A stretch of 64,000 bases of DNA from Clostridium sp. CF012 (GTDB taxonomy: Bacteria > Bacillota > Clostridia > Clostridiales > Clostridiaceae). Below, piece after piece: positions 18,675-28,661 of the stretch (its first letter is position 1; every line of letters begins with the position of its first letter). The notes beneath the pieces are model-generated. The model was not told where the DNA came from. It worked only from the letters and a program-made list of their open reading frames with translations, and did no database searches. The translations under genes and the position numbers were made by a program. The stretch lies in NCBI RefSeq assembly GCF_018861755.1, contig NZ_JAHLEF010000026.1:1-64000 (forward strand), read 5' to 3'.

Positions 18675-20591
18675 TTAACTGTCTTTATACAATACTCTAT
18701 CATTTTCTACCCTTTTAGTTAATTTGATACCATCAAAATGTTCTAAAAGCGCTACAGCAAACTTTCGACTTGTGTCGAATACTCCTCTTGCTGAAGATGC
18801 CGCTATGCTACCATTTTCTTTAATGTAGTTACACACTATTACTTTTGAATTTTCATAATGCTGCTCTGTAAAAATACAATCCTCAGCTATTTTTATTAAT
18901 TCTCCATTATCCATGAGCGAATCAAAAACCATTTTAAAGATCTTTTTATCCTTTTCATTTATAGCTAAGTCAGAATACTTAGGGGTATTGTATCTACCTT
19001 TATCATAAGTCGAAATAATGCTCTTTTTTAATTTTTCTTGCTCCACTGTATATTGTATCCTAAAATCGTATAAACATACAGATTTTTCATATACTTTTAT
19101 AGCATTTCTGTCTTCCATAAGCAATAATATTTCATCATAGATTTTCTGCTTAATATTTTTCCCGAAAATCTTATTTTTGATCTCCTCTTTTGGCATACCA
19201 GCCTTAAGTGGATTTTCATTATGATACACTGTTAAAATTTGCTCTATTTCCTCTATTTTTTGCTTCAGAAAATTCTTGTGTATGTATATTGTCTTATCTA
19301 AAGCTGTTAATTTAATTATTATATTGTCCTCTACCAGTGCTTGTAATTTTTCTTCTATACTTTCTTCATTTTTACCTAAGGCTTTTAAAATTACAGTAGT
19401 ATCAGGATAATCCCCACTTAATTTTTTGAGAGTATTCTCTAAAATATTTTCGGTTTTACCGCTTTCTCTAACCTTAAGCTCCTCTATATACTTTTCATTA
19501 AATCTTTTAGCCTTTTGCGCGGCAGGTTCAATGATAGTACCTCCTGCTATAGTATGCATCGGTGAATAGCTTCTAAGAACGTATCTATCATTTCTTTGAG
19601 CATTTATAGGTTTTTCAAGTCTTAATTGAACATAAGCACTTTCTCCCGGCGCTATTTCTTCTTTATCTAATATAACGACCCTACAAAGAATTTCATCTGT
19701 TCCATGATATAATCTAACTCTCTGCCTATTAACTAGAGGTTTATCTGCACTTTTTAGATAGTAAAGCGCACAATCTATTGAAAACGAAGGTTCCATTATA
19801 TTAACCGACGACACTACATCGCCTCTGCTTATTTCACTTAGTTTTATATTAGCTAGGTTTATAGCACATCTTTGCCCTGCTTCTCCAAACGCTTCTGGCT
19901 TATCGTGGATTTGAATTCCGCGAACCTTTGTAACTGCTTTTGAAGGATATACTTCGACGGTATCCCCCACCTTTATTCTTCCACTTATTATCGTTCCAGT
20001 TACCACGCTGCCAAAGCCACTTACTGAAAACACTCTATCCACAGGTAATCTAAAATGTCCTTCTGTATCTTTAGACTCAACTTGTTCTGTTATTTTATCA
20101 ATATCTTGAACTAAGCCCTCAAATCCCATTTTTGTTTTTGAGGATACTGCATGAATAGGTGCATTTTCTAAAAATGTTCCTTTAAATTCATCCCTCATAT
20201 CACCTTTAATCATTTCAATCCATTCAGCATCCACCAGATCTGCTTTTGTAAGAACTATAATTCCTTTTTTAACATTTAGCAATTGTAATATTTCAAAATG
20301 TTCTCTTGTTTGAGGCATAATACCTTCATCTGCAGCTATTACCAGTAGTACCACGTCTATACTGCTTATTCCAGCTAGCATATTCTTAATAAATTTTTCA
20401 TGACCTGGAACGTCAATAAGTCCAGCTCTTCTGCCGGAGGGTAAATCGAAATAGGTGAATCCTAAATTTATTGAAATGCCTCTGTCCTTTTCTTCTTTTA
20501 AAGTATCTGTCTCTCTACCGGTTAAGGCTTTAATTAAAGAAGTCTTGCCATGATCTATATGCCCTGCTGTTCCTATAATAATATGCTTCAT
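18675..20591 (-). CDS. selB: Selenocysteine-specific elongation factor SelB
   Basis: Translation GTPase that carries Sec-tRNA to the ribosome at UGA codons marked by a SECIS hairpin. About 638 residues. The P-loop GTAGHIDHGKTSL is at residues 7-19, then DVPGHEKFI and TKAD. EF-Tu-like barrels follow (residues about 175-340), and then the winged-helix repeats of SelB that bind SECIS RNA, ending in NGSIAASSARGVFDTSRK. The start at 20591 (MKHIIIG) is preferred over an ATG six codons upstream, because GGAAAGGA fits it. It is 49 nt downstream of selA. Confidence 0.96.
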   Translation of the reverse strand: MKHIIIGTAGHIDHGKTSLIKALTGRETDTLKEEKDRGISINLGFTYFDLPSGRRAGLIDVPGHEKFIKNMLAGISSIDVVLLVIAADEGIMPQTREHFEILQLLNVKKGIIVLTKADLVDAEWIEMIKGDMRDEFKGTFLENAPIHAVSSKTKMGFEGLVQDIDKITEQVESKDTEGHFRLPVDRVFSVSGFGSVVTGTIISGRIKVGDTVEVYPSKAVTKVRGIQIHDKPEAFGEAGQRCAINLANIKLSEISRGDVVSSVNIMEPSFSIDCALYYLKSADKPLVNRQRVRLYHGTDEILCRVVILDKEEIAPGESAYVQLRLEKPINAQRNDRYVLRSYSPMHTIAGGTIIEPAAQKAKRFNEKYIEELKVRESGKTENILENTLKKLSGDYPDTTVILKALGKNEESIEEKLQALVEDNIIIKLTALDKTIYIHKNFLKQKIEEIEQILTVYHNENPLKAGMPKEEIKNKIFGKNIKQKIYDEILLLMEDRNAIKVYEKSVCLYDFRIQYTVEQEKLKKSIISTYDKGRYNTPKYSDLAINEKDKKIFKMVFDSLMDNGELIKIAEDCIFTEQHYENSKVIVCNYIKENGSIAASSARGVFDTSRKFAVALLEHFDGIKLTKRVENDRVLYKDS

Positions 20592-20640
20592 AAGCATCAT
20601 CCTTTCCATAAAAATATGGCATGCAAGCTAATTATACATT

Positions 20641-22020
20641 TTACATGTTTTTAAAAGCCTCTGCAATAACTCCATAATCTTTTTCGAATAGTGTCCTAAG
20701 GTCCATTATAACTTCATTATTATTAATTCTTACAATTATGGATACTTCATTCATTCTTAAAGTCTCTTCTATTTGCTGCGCGCCATAGCTTTCACTTTTT
20801 ATTTTTATTACATAAGTTTCTATTTTTTCTGTTGGCATAGAACCACCACCAACCATTGAATAGTCATTATCTATAGTGAAAGTAAATTTATCAGTTTTAT
20901 TTTGAAGCATTCTTTTTAGTTTTTTAGCTCTTTTCTTTAGCTCGTCTTTTGGGCATAAAAGCATGTTTAGTGTTGGTATGTTTTTAATAGCCCCCGTTTC
21001 TTCTAAATAATGCGTTAGCGTACCTTCTAAAGCTGCCAAAGTCATTTTATCTATTCGGAGCGCCCTCGTTAATTGATTTTTTCTCATTCTTTCAATATAC
21101 TTCGCTTTTCCTACTATAATTCCAGCTTGAGGACCACCTAGCATCTTGTCCCCACTAAAGGTCACTACATCTATACCTTTTTTTACACTTTCCTGAACTG
21201 TTGGCTCATAGACAAACCCATATTTCGAGTAGTCTATTAACACTCCACTTCCTATGTCTTCAACTACTGGTATATCTTTCGCGCTTCCTAGCACTACTAA
21301 GTCTTCTATAGATACTTCCTGCGTAAAGCCCATAATTTTGAAATTGGAAGTATGGACCTTTAACAGTACTCCTGTATTTTCAGTAATATTATCTTCATAA
21401 TCGTATAAATGAGTTCTATTAGTCGTACCTACTTCAACTAGTTTAGCTCCACTAAATTTCATAACCTCAGGAACCCTAAAAGACCCTCCAATTTCAACTA
21501 ATTGCCCTCTAGATACTATCGCTTCCTTTTCCCTGCATAATGTATCTAGCACAAGCATTACTGCCGCTGCGTTGTTATTTACCACCATAGCAGCCTCTGC
21601 ACCAGTTATTTTTATAAGAATTTCTTCTATATGTGAATATCTAGACCCTCGCCTACCTTTTTCAATGTCATATTCAAGGTTGTTATAATTTTCGGCAACG
21701 TTAATTACTCGGTCTATAGCATCCTTTGATAAAAGAGACCTTCCTAAATTTGTATGCACCACAGTTCCCGTAGCATTTATAATTTTTCTCAGCTTTGGAC
21801 TCTTCTTTTTATTTAATAATTTAATGGCATGGCTTATTACTTCTTCTTTGGTTAATGATTGTACTTCATCATTTAAAATTGCTTTTCTATAAACTTCTAT
21901 AGTCTCCCTTAAAGAATCTAATACAAGAACTCTTATATTACTGTCTAGTTGCTCTTTTATTGCTCCTTCTTGGAGTAGTTCATCTACCTTAGGTAAGCTT
22001 CTTAATAATTCTCTATTCAT
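20641..22020 (-). CDS. selA: L-seryl-tRNA(Sec) selenium transferase
   Basis: Pyridoxal-phosphate enzyme that turns seryl-tRNA-Sec into selenocysteinyl-tRNA-Sec using selenophosphate. 459 residues, normal length. Visible signatures are [15 protein letters not shown] near the N-terminus, [15 protein letters not shown], and [17 protein letters not shown] with the PLP-binding lysine. GGGGTGA precedes the ATG. It lies between selD and selB in the selenium operon. Confidence 0.96.
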   Translation of the reverse strand: MNRELLRSLPKVDELLQEGAIKEQLDSNIRVLVLDSLRETIEVYRKAILNDEVQSLTKEEVISHAIKLLNKKKSPKLRKIINATGTVVHTNLGRSLLSKDAIDRVINVAENYNNLEYDIEKGRRGSRYSHIEEILIKITGAEAAMVVNNNAAAVMLVLDTLCREKEAIVSRGQLVEIGGSFRVPEVMKFSGAKLVEVGTTNRTHLYDYEDNITENTGVLLKVHTSNFKIMGFTQEVSIEDLVVLGSAKDIPVVEDIGSGVLIDYSKYGFVYEPTVQESVKKGIDVVTFSGDKMLGGPQAGIIVGKAKYIERMRKNQLTRALRIDKMTLAALEGTLTHYLEETGAIKNIPTLNMLLCPKDELKKRAKKLKRMLQNKTDKFTFTIDNDYSMVGGGSMPTEKIETYVIKIKSESYGAQQIEETLRMNEVSIIVRINNNEVIMDLRTLFEKDYGVIAEAFKNM

Positions 22021-22090
22021 TGTAATTCACCCCGCATTTATTTTTTAAATTAAATCATCACCTGCAGCGCTTTAGTATGGAGGATCCTGT

Positions 22091-23119
22091 TTACTCCACA
22101 ATTAAATATTTATCTTGCAAAGGGATTACTTCTCCAATAATTTGTGATTTTAATTCTAACTCATTTAACCTACCCATAAGCTTTGTGGCCTCAGCTTTTG
22201 TGCAAGACACTAAAAGTCCACCTGAAGTTTGAGGATCAAACAATATGTCCTCTAGCCATTCTGGTATGCTTTTTAGCTCATATTTACCTTCTAGGTATGC
22301 TTTATTGTTGTAACTCCCTGCTGGAACTAGGCCTATCTGTGCGTACTCTTTAGCTTCTTTTATGTATGGTATGTTTTCTTTAAATAGTTTTAAGCTTACA
22401 TCTGATCCCTTAGCCATTTCATAGCAGTGACCCATTATACCAAAGCCAGTTATATCCGTACAAGCACTTATCTCATGCTCCATAATAATTTCTCCAGCAT
22501 ATTTGTTTAAAGTACTCATAACTAAAACTGCCCTGTCATAAGCCTCTTTTGAAGCAATTTCAGCTTTTATTGCAGTACTAATTATACCAGTACCCAATGG
22601 TTTCGTTAAAATTAACACATCCCCTACATTACAGCCGTAATTTTTAAGCACCTTATCTGGATGCACTATTCCCATAACAGATAGACCATATTTAGGTTCA
22701 TCATCCTGTACTGAATGCCCACCTATTACTATTGCTCCAGCTTCGATTACTTTATCTGCTCCACCTTTTAAAATTTGTCCAAGTATCTCTATATCTAGAC
22801 AATTAGGAAAACATACTATATTTAAAGCGAGTGTTGGTTTACCACCCATAGCGTATACGTCACTTAATGAATTTGCAGCTGCTATTTGCCCAAAGGTATA
22901 CGGGTCATCTACCACAGGTGTAAAAAAGTCTAAGGTTTGAATTACTGCAATTTCATCACTTAATTTGTACACCGCTGCATCATCCGAGGTTTCAATTCCG
23001 ACAATTAGGTTTTCATTTTCCATTTTAGGTAATTTACCTAGTATCTTCGAAAGGGTCTCCGGCCCTATTTTTGCTGCTCAGCCAGAGGTTTTTGAAAATT
23101 CTGTAAGTCTCTTTTGCAT
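22091..23119 (-). CDS. selD: Selenophosphate synthetase SelD, itself a selenoprotein (in-frame UGA)
   Basis: ATP-dependent enzyme that makes selenophosphate, the selenium donor for SelA. The true frame starts at the ATG at 23119 ([13 protein letters not shown]) behind AGGAGG. It passes an in-frame TGA at 23078-23080 in the context TSG-U-AAKIGPE, exactly where the family has its catalytic Cys or Sec. Reading from the internal ATG at 23023 would lose the active site. The product is 342 residues with Sec. Later motifs are [31 protein letters not shown] and [11 protein letters not shown]. The neighbouring selA, selB and tRNA-Sec supply the recoding apparatus. The family knowledge is firm; readthrough here is inferred. 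Confidence 0.95.
23052..23066 (-). promoter_or_regulatory. Candidate bacterial SECIS hairpin in selD
   Basis: About 11 nt past the UGA, the minus strand reads AGGG, a short GC-rich loop (CCGGAGA) and CCCT. It can form a small stem-loop at the distance where bacterial SECIS elements sit to recruit SelB. The structure is short, so confidence is moderate. Confidence 0.5.
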
Positions 23120-23202
23120 ATTAAAACCTCCTTGTAGTTCTCTTTCATTTAGTATCAATTAATAATTGTTACTAAATCTTCAAGATAATTTTATACCATT
23201 AG

Positions 23203-23895
23203 TCACTTTATGTCCACCTTATCTATAAATTTGCTTAAGGTCTTTTCTCCAATACCATCTACTTTTGTTAGTTCTTCTGCGGACTTAAATCCTCCATTTT
23301 CTTCTCTATATTTAATTATCCCATCTGCTTTAACGTCTCCTATACCCGTAAGTGTCTTTAATTCATCTTTTGTTGCAGTGTTTATGTTTATAACAGTATT
23401 GTCTACTTTGGAACTTGAAACTTCAGAATCACTGGCTTCGCTCTGAGGATTTTGTATTTTATCTGCTTCACCCTTTTTATAAATCACAACACAGTCCTCA
23501 TCCTTTAGTTTTGTAGAAAGATTAGTGGCATTAAGATCTGCCTCTAGGGTAATTCCCCCCGCTAGCTTTATTAAATCAGCCACTCTACTTTCCTTTTTTA
23601 TTTCATATACCCCTGGATATGTTACGGCACCCTTTATATCCACTTTTATATTAATGTCTTGTACTGTATTTGCTTGTACAGCTATATTTGGATTTATAGC
23701 TACATTTGATTTAGTGGTAGCAGCGACCTTTGTATCTTTTTTTTGTGAAGCACTATCAGTTTCTACGAATATATCTTTATAATCTGTAGCATTAACACTT
23801 TCTTTTGGACCTGACATTGTGTATCCAGCAATTATAAATACAATGCTTATGCATAGAATAACTATTGAACCAATTATTTTTTCTTTATTTTTCAT
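23203..23895 (-). CDS. comEA: ComEA-type DNA-binding protein (SLBB plus helix-hairpin-helix)
   Basis: Membrane-anchored DNA receptor of the transformation apparatus. 230 residues: an N-terminal hydrophobic anchor (residues 8-25), a low-complexity linker, an SLBB domain (about 75-140, VKGAVTYPGVYEIKKESRV-like) and two C-terminal helix-hairpin-helix motifs (ELKTLTGIGDVKADGIIKYR and LTKVDGIGEKTLSKF). AGGAGGG precedes the ATG. It is isolated here from comEC at 2.7-4.5 kb. The same fold also occurs in proteins not used for transformation. Confidence 0.88.
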   Translation of the reverse strand: MKNKEKIIGSIVILCISIVFIIAGYTMSGPKESVNATDYKDIFVETDSASQKKDTKVAATTKSNVAINPNIAVQANTVQDINIKVDIKGAVTYPGVYEIKKESRVADLIKLAGGITLEADLNATNLSTKLKDEDCVVIYKKGEADKIQNPQSEASDSEVSSSKVDNTVININTATKDELKTLTGIGDVKADGIIKYREENGGFKSAEELTKVDGIGEKTLSKFIDKVDIK

Positions 23896-23993
23896 AAGCC
23901 CTCCTCTTTATCCTCTGTGACAATGGAACAATTTGCCTTACATATAAAATTATTGACAACTTTTTGTAAATAATGTCGCTAAGAAAGATTTAT

Positions 23994-24004
23994 TTTGATA
24001 TAAT
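23994..24004 (+). promoter_or_regulatory. Extended -10 promoter of dacF
   Basis: TTTTGATATAATG with TG just upstream of TATAAT (23999-24004), about 28 nt before the dacF start. A -35 box is not evident at the proper distance; a TTGACA further upstream (23953-23958) is too far away. Confidence 0.5.
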
Positions 24005-24032
24005 GTAAGTATTGAGAACTGGGAGGTAATTT

Positions 24033-25319
24033 ATGAGGAAATTGATTACAATAATATTCGCATCATTTTTTTTGCTTTTTAACATGAACCGAGTAGTACA
24101 AGCACTAGTAACTCCACCAGTTGTATCAGCTGATAGTGTGGTTTTAATGGACGCCACTACAGGCACCATACTTTATGAAAAAAATAAAAATACTGCTTAT
24201 CCCCCAGCTTCCACTACTAAAATAATGACTGTACTTCTGGTCTTAGAAAAGTGTAATTTAAGCGATGTGGTAACTGTAAGTAAAAATGCAGAGATGACTG
24301 ATGGTTCAAAAATATATCTTACTGAAGGCGAAAAAATCACTGTAAAGGAATTATTATATGGATTAATACTAGCTTCTGCTAATGACTGTGCTGTAGCCTT
24401 GGCAGAGCATATAAGTGGATCCACAGAAAAATTTGCAGCACTTATGAATGAGAAAGCAAATTCGCTAGATTGTAAAAATACTAATTTTGTGAATCCTAAT
24501 GGCTTATATAATGTTAATCATAAAACTTCAGCCTATGATTTAGCTTTGATTATGCGGGAACTTGCTAAACATGAGGAATACAAGAAGATAGCTACAACTC
24601 CTTCATATGTAATGGCAGCAACTAATAAATCTGTAGAAAAACGTCCTCTTTGGAATGGCAATAAGTTAATACAAAAAGGCGACCCATACTATTATGACAA
24701 TTGTGAAGGTGGAAAGACCGGCTATACTATTCAATCTCAACACTCTTATATTGCCACAGCTAATAGAAATGGTCAAAAGCTTATAGTATCCCTTATACAT
24801 GACTCTAAAAAGACTTTTTTTCCAGACAGTATAAAACTGTTAAATTATGGATTTGATAATTTTGAGCTCTTTAAATATTTTAAGGCGGATGATGAAGTTT
24901 CAAAATTAACTTTAGCTGATGGTACATTGATTCCACTACTTGCATCAAAGGATTTTTATATTGTTAAAGCTAAAAATTCAACTGAAGTTCCAATTATTAA
25001 AACTGAGCAGAAAAATTTAAATCTCTCCTCTATTGTGAAAGGTGATAAAATAAGTAACGCAACAATTACTTTTGGTAAATATTCTTACAATTTAGATTTG
25101 TCTAGCGGAGTGAATCATGCTAAACCCACCTCTTTAAAAAATGGTCTTTTTAAAGGTGATCCAAAAAACTCTAAAAATTCTTCATTTTTATATAACACAA
25201 TAAAATATTTTGCCATTATCTTGGCAGTAATTCTAGTATTTTTAAGATTAAGACATCTAAAAAGAAGAAAAAAAACCAAACTTAGTAGATTCATAAATAA
25301 TTTAAATAGTAAAAGGTAA
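24033..25319 (+). CDS. dacF: D-alanyl-D-alanine carboxypeptidase (low-molecular-weight PBP, DacF-like)
   Basis: Penicillin-binding protein that trims the terminal D-alanine of peptidoglycan stem peptides outside the membrane. 428 residues. It has a signal peptide (residues 1-25) and an S11 peptidase domain with SxxK at S60-K63 (PASTTKIMT), SxN at 115-117 (SAN) and KTG at 228-230. A C-terminal beta domain follows, then one transmembrane helix near residues 388-408 and a very basic tail (RHLKRRKKTK). GGGAGG precedes the ATG. It is monocistronic, with a strong terminator. The dacF name follows the family; a dacB-type role is also possible. Confidence 0.93.
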   Translation: MRKLITIIFASFFLLFNMNRVVQALVTPPVVSADSVVLMDATTGTILYEKNKNTAYPPASTTKIMTVLLVLEKCNLSDVVTVSKNAEMTDGSKIYLTEGEKITVKELLYGLILASANDCAVALAEHISGSTEKFAALMNEKANSLDCKNTNFVNPNGLYNVNHKTSAYDLALIMRELAKHEEYKKIATTPSYVMAATNKSVEKRPLWNGNKLIQKGDPYYYDNCEGGKTGYTIQSQHSYIATANRNGQKLIVSLIHDSKKTFFPDSIKLLNYGFDNFELFKYFKADDEVSKLTLADGTLIPLLASKDFYIVKAKNSTEVPIIKTEQKNLNLSSIVKGDKISNATITFGKYSYNLDLSSGVNHAKPTSLKNGLFKGDPKNSKNSSFLYNTIKYFAIILAVILVFLRLRHLKRRKKTKLSRFINNLNSKR

Positions 25320-25324
25320 CTAAT

Positions 25325-25369
25325 AAAAAAACCCACTTTATACTAAATAGTATAAAGTGGGTTTTTTTT
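25325..25369. terminator. Bidirectional terminator between dacF and the pseudouridine synthase gene
   Basis: AAAAAACCCACTTTATACTA, short loop, and its full complement ending in GGGTTTTTTTTA. Perfect stem with T-runs on both strands; it separates convergent genes. Confidence 0.92.
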
Positions 25370-26294
25370 ATATTTCACTTTCAGCTTTTAGTTTACTTAT
25401 CAAGTTCACTATATCATCTGGAAGCTTCGCCTCAAGTATAAGCTCATCAGAAGTTCTGGGGTGTGGAATAATCAATTTATAAGCATGAAGTGCCTGCCTT
25501 CCAATATAATGGCTTTCGGAAGCTCCATAAAGGCTATCTCCATAAATCGGATGGCCAATATGACTTAAATGAACACGAATCTGATGTGTTCTACCAGTTT
25601 CCAATGTCAATTTAACCAAGTCACCATTTTTAAAAGAATCAATAACTTCATAATGAGTTATACTTCTTTGTCCCTCTTCCCAAACTTCCCTTGCTGCACC
25701 TTCTTCATTAGGTTTTCCAATAGGCAAATCAATAGTACCTGACTTGCTACGCATATTGCCATGTACTACAGCCATATAGCTCTTTTCAAAGGTTTTGCTT
25801 CCCATTTCTTTATTCTGCATATCCCTAGCTAAGGCCATATGTGAAAATTGGTTTTTTGCGATTATTATAAGACCAGAAGTATCCATATCCAATCTGCTCA
25901 CTAGTCTAACAATGCATTTTTCATTTCTTTCTTTAAAATAATATGAAACCCCATTGGAAAGGGTGCCATAAGGGTACCCCTTCGTCGGATGAACCACTAT
26001 ACCCGGGCTTTTATTTATAACTATAAGGTCTATATCCTCATATACCACATCGAGGTCCATCTTCTCAGGTTCAATGTTTTGATGCTCATTACTTTTCATA
26101 TCAATTTCTATTTTATCCTTTGAATTTATTCGATGATTTAACTTAGCCACCTTATTATTTACACTTATTTTCCCGCTAAGTCCTGAACTTTTTAAAAATC
26201 TACTAGATAGATTCTCTGTAAACTTTAAATAATCTCTTAATTTCATCTCATGAATGTTTTCGGCAACCACATAGGTTAATTTATTACTCAACAA
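25368..26294 (-). CDS. RluA/RluD-family pseudouridine synthase
   Basis: Converts specific uridines in 23S rRNA (or tRNA) to pseudouridine. 308 residues: an N-terminal S4-like RNA-binding region (SGKISVNNKVAKLNHRINSKD) and a catalytic domain with RLDMDTSGLIIIAKN, whose aspartate (D in RLDxDTSG) is the nucleophile, and GRTHQIRVHLSHIGHPI-type ending. The reading begins with TTG at 26294 and overlaps the ridA stop by 11 nt; an ATG further in is an alternative start. Which uridines are modified cannot be told. Confidence 0.9.
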   Translation of the reverse strand: MLSNKLTYVVAENIHEMKLRDYLKFTENLSSRFLKSSGLSGKISVNNKVAKLNHRINSKDKIEIDMKSNEHQNIEPEKMDLDVVYEDIDLIVINKSPGIVVHPTKGYPYGTLSNGVSYYFKERNEKCIVRLVSRLDMDTSGLIIIAKNQFSHMALARDMQNKEMGSKTFEKSYMAVVHGNMRSKSGTIDLPIGKPNEEGAAREVWEEGQRSITHYEVIDSFKNGDLVKLTLETGRTHQIRVHLSHIGHPIYGDSLYGASESHYIGRQALHAYKLIIPHPRTSDELILEAKLPDDIVNLISKLKAESEI

Positions 26295-26667
26295 TCGCGA
26301 TTACTTCTATCTCTACTAACGCATCCTTAGGAAGTTTTGCTGCTTGAACACAAGATCTTGCTGGGGGATTTGTAGTAAAATATTGTGCATATACTTCATT
26401 CATATCAGCAAAATCATTCATATCCTTTAAAAATACTAAAGTTTTTACTACCTTATCTAATGATGTTCCCGCTTCTTCTAAGATAAATTTTAAATTTTCT
26501 AAGGATTGTGCTGTAGCTTTTTTTATATCATCATTTATAAATTCTCCAGTAGCCGCATTTATTGCAAGCGATCCTGAGGTATATAATACATTCCCAACTT
26601 TTACTGCTTGAGAATATGGTCCTAGAGCTGCTGGTGCTTTAATTGTGTTTATAATCTGTTTTTCCAT
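26284..26667 (-). CDS. ridA: RidA-family enamine/imine deaminase
   Basis: Hydrolyses reactive enamine/imine intermediates such as 2-aminoacrylate released by PLP enzymes. 127 residues, standard length, with AALGPYSQAVKVGNVLYTSG, and the RSCVQAAKLPKDALVEIEVIA ending that carries the conserved arginine and glutamate. AGGAGGAG precedes the ATG. It is cotranscribed with the overlapping pseudouridine synthase gene. Confidence 0.95.
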   Translation of the reverse strand: MEKQIINTIKAPAALGPYSQAVKVGNVLYTSGSLAINAATGEFINDDIKKATAQSLENLKFILEEAGTSLDKVVKTLVFLKDMNDFADMNEVYAQYFTTNPPARSCVQAAKLPKDALVEIEVIAIVE

Positions 26668-26738
26668 TTTTTTCTCCTCCTCATATCTTTAGGTAGTGTT
26701 AGCACTATCTAACTGTATACATTGCTAGGCTGAAAAAT

Positions 26739-28013
26739 TTAATACATGTATTCATGATCTTCACCTAACAAAACTATTATATCAAAATTTTCCTGTGTTG
26801 ACGATAAAAATTCAATATTATCTATTTTAAAATCTTTTATTAGAGCAGTTTTTATGTCACTATTACTATTGTATACTAAAATCTTAGTTTTACTAGTAGT
26901 ATCACCGTTTACTGCTTCTGCCTTATTATAACCCTTTGCTACGAGATATTTTGAAAAATCACTAGCCAGGCCCGATTTTTTAGTGCCATTAATTATCTTT
27001 ATTCTAAGCTTTGACTTATCAACGTATAGCACCTTATTATCAGATAATTTTAAAACAATATCCTTATTTTTGACTTCATTATATACTAAATATGATTGAC
27101 CATTTATCTTCTTATCCACACCTTTAACAGTATCCATAGAGAACTGATCCTTATTTATGGTAGCAAATATGTATCCGTACTTCATTATATCACTAGCCTC
27201 CATATTGGTTTCTACGGAACTTTGAATTGCGGATAAAATGCTTGGAATCTTAATTACTATACTGGGACTTTTTATTTTTTCCATGACTTTGCTAATGAAC
27301 ATATGTTGATTTTCTATTCTCCCTAAATCTCCATCTGCCAGACCAGTTCCATCATTGTTTTGTCTCCATCTAAAAAATTCTTCTGCTTTTTTACCATCCA
27401 AATGAACTGTTGTACCTTTTTTAAAATGAATGCTTAGATCTTGGGAGGGGTCATCATAATTCATTGTCCTTGTTATTTCCATATCCAAGCCACCTATAGC
27501 ATCAATTACTTTCCTAAAACCTTCATAATTGATTTTGCCATAGTAGTCGATTCTAATACCTAATAGCTTTTCTACGGCATTAACAGCACCAGTCACACCA
27601 TCAATAGCATGAGCGGCATTAATTTTTTGATTTTTATTATTTATTCTAACTAGGGTGTCTCTAGGAACGGAAACCAAACTAATTTTTTTATCGTCTGCAT
27701 TGTAATGTGCTACTATCATTGTATCTGTCCTTTTGGGATCATCGGCATTTTTAGCACCAGGAGTACCTACATCTACGCCCATGACCAGTATGTTGCAAGA
27801 TCCTCCATCCTTAACTATTTGTTCTACCTCACCCTTACTTAACTTAGATGTTATGTCTTTTTTAGATAAATCAACTGCACCATTATTTAAACTAGCTAGA
27901 TATAAGTATATACCTCCAAAAATTAATACACCGGCTATTACCACAAAAGTAAGGGTTCCTAATAGAAATTTTTTATGATTCACTATTCTTTTTTTACTTT
28001 TCTTTTCCCTCAT
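26739..28013 (-). CDS. LytR-CpsA-Psr (LCP) family protein
   Basis: LCP enzymes attach anionic polymers such as teichoic acid or capsule to peptidoglycan on the outer membrane face. 424 residues: a basic cytoplasmic start, one transmembrane helix (about 17-37), an LCP domain (about 60-240, NILVMGVDVGTPG, SVPRDTLVRINNK, FRWRQNNDGTGLADGDLGR with its conserved arginines) and a C-terminal LytR_C-like domain (IKIINGTKKSGLA). GGGGGTGA precedes the ATG. It is 4 nt downstream of yqeK. Confidence 0.92.
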   Translation of the reverse strand: MREKKSKKRIVNHKKFLLGTLTFVVIAGVLIFGGIYLYLASLNNGAVDLSKKDITSKLSKGEVEQIVKDGGSCNILVMGVDVGTPGAKNADDPKRTDTMIVAHYNADDKKISLVSVPRDTLVRINNKNQKINAAHAIDGVTGAVNAVEKLLGIRIDYYGKINYEGFRKVIDAIGGLDMEITRTMNYDDPSQDLSIHFKKGTTVHLDGKKAEEFFRWRQNNDGTGLADGDLGRIENQHMFISKVMEKIKSPSIVIKIPSILSAIQSSVETNMEASDIMKYGYIFATINKDQFSMDTVKGVDKKINGQSYLVYNEVKNKDIVLKLSDNKVLYVDKSKLRIKIINGTKKSGLASDFSKYLVAKGYNKAEAVNGDTTSKTKILVYNSNSDIKTALIKDFKIDNIEFLSSTQENFDIIVLLGEDHEYMY

Positions 28014-28017
28014 CTTT

Positions 28018-28590
28018 TCACCCCCTATGTTTAATTAATAAATAGTTTCTTGCATCGATTGTATCATTATGTAATAATTCCTTTTGTCTTATAACATATT
28101 CTATTGTATTTTCAAGAGACTGTATTACCGCTTCATCTAAATTAATAACACTTAAAGCTCTTAATTCCTCTACACCGTTGAATTTTCTTAATGGCTCAAT
28201 ATAATCTGAAATATAAATTATCTCTTCTAAAATGCTCATGTTTTTTCTACCAGTAGTATGGTACTTAATAGCCCTCAAAATATCATCATCTTGAATTCCC
28301 ATTACTTCTCTAGCTATTATGCTTCCAACGAGTCCGTGCAGAATTGATGGGTTATTTGTGTATATATCATCTATATTTATTTCGTGCCCACTGGCCATTT
28401 TTAAAAGCTCAGGTCCCGTCATATTCTTAGCACAATCATGAACTAATCCTGCGATTCTTGCACTTTCTATATTTTGTCCATATTTAGTTGCGAGACTTAC
28501 TGCCGTTTCACTAACACTTAAACTATGTTTCAATCTGCTTTCACTTAAATTTAATTTCAAATAATGGAGCATTTCTTTCTCATTCCACAT
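28018..28590 (-). CDS. yqeK: YqeK-type HD-domain phosphohydrolase (Ap4A hydrolase family)
   Basis: 190 residues. HD-domain metal ligands are visible as H in LKHSLSVSETA, HD in GLVHDCAKNM, HG in ILHGLVGS and a later D in YISDYIEP. YqeK proteins of Firmicutes are known to split diadenosine tetraphosphate symmetrically, and their gene is usually next to nadD, as here. The start follows AGGAGGAG. Cotranscribed with nadD and the LCP gene is likely. Confidence 0.9.
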   Translation of the reverse strand: MWNEKEMLHYLKLNLSESRLKHSLSVSETAVSLATKYGQNIESARIAGLVHDCAKNMTGPELLKMASGHEINIDDIYTNNPSILHGLVGSIIAREVMGIQDDDILRAIKYHTTGRKNMSILEEIIYISDYIEPLRKFNGVEELRALSVINLDEAVIQSLENTIEYVIRQKELLHNDTIDARNYLLIKHRG

Positions 28591-28661
28591 TTAGCTCCTC
28601 CTATTTTCCTGTTTTGCAAAAAATAATTACAGATGTTTTTACTCCTATTTGTAATAGCTTA

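Noticed and set aside
22091-23023. 310-residue SelD model
   Set aside because: It lacks the Sec-containing active site; the longer frame with UGA is the true gene.
23953-23958. TTGACA as the -35 of dacF
   Set aside because: The spacing to TATAAT is about 40 bp, far too long.
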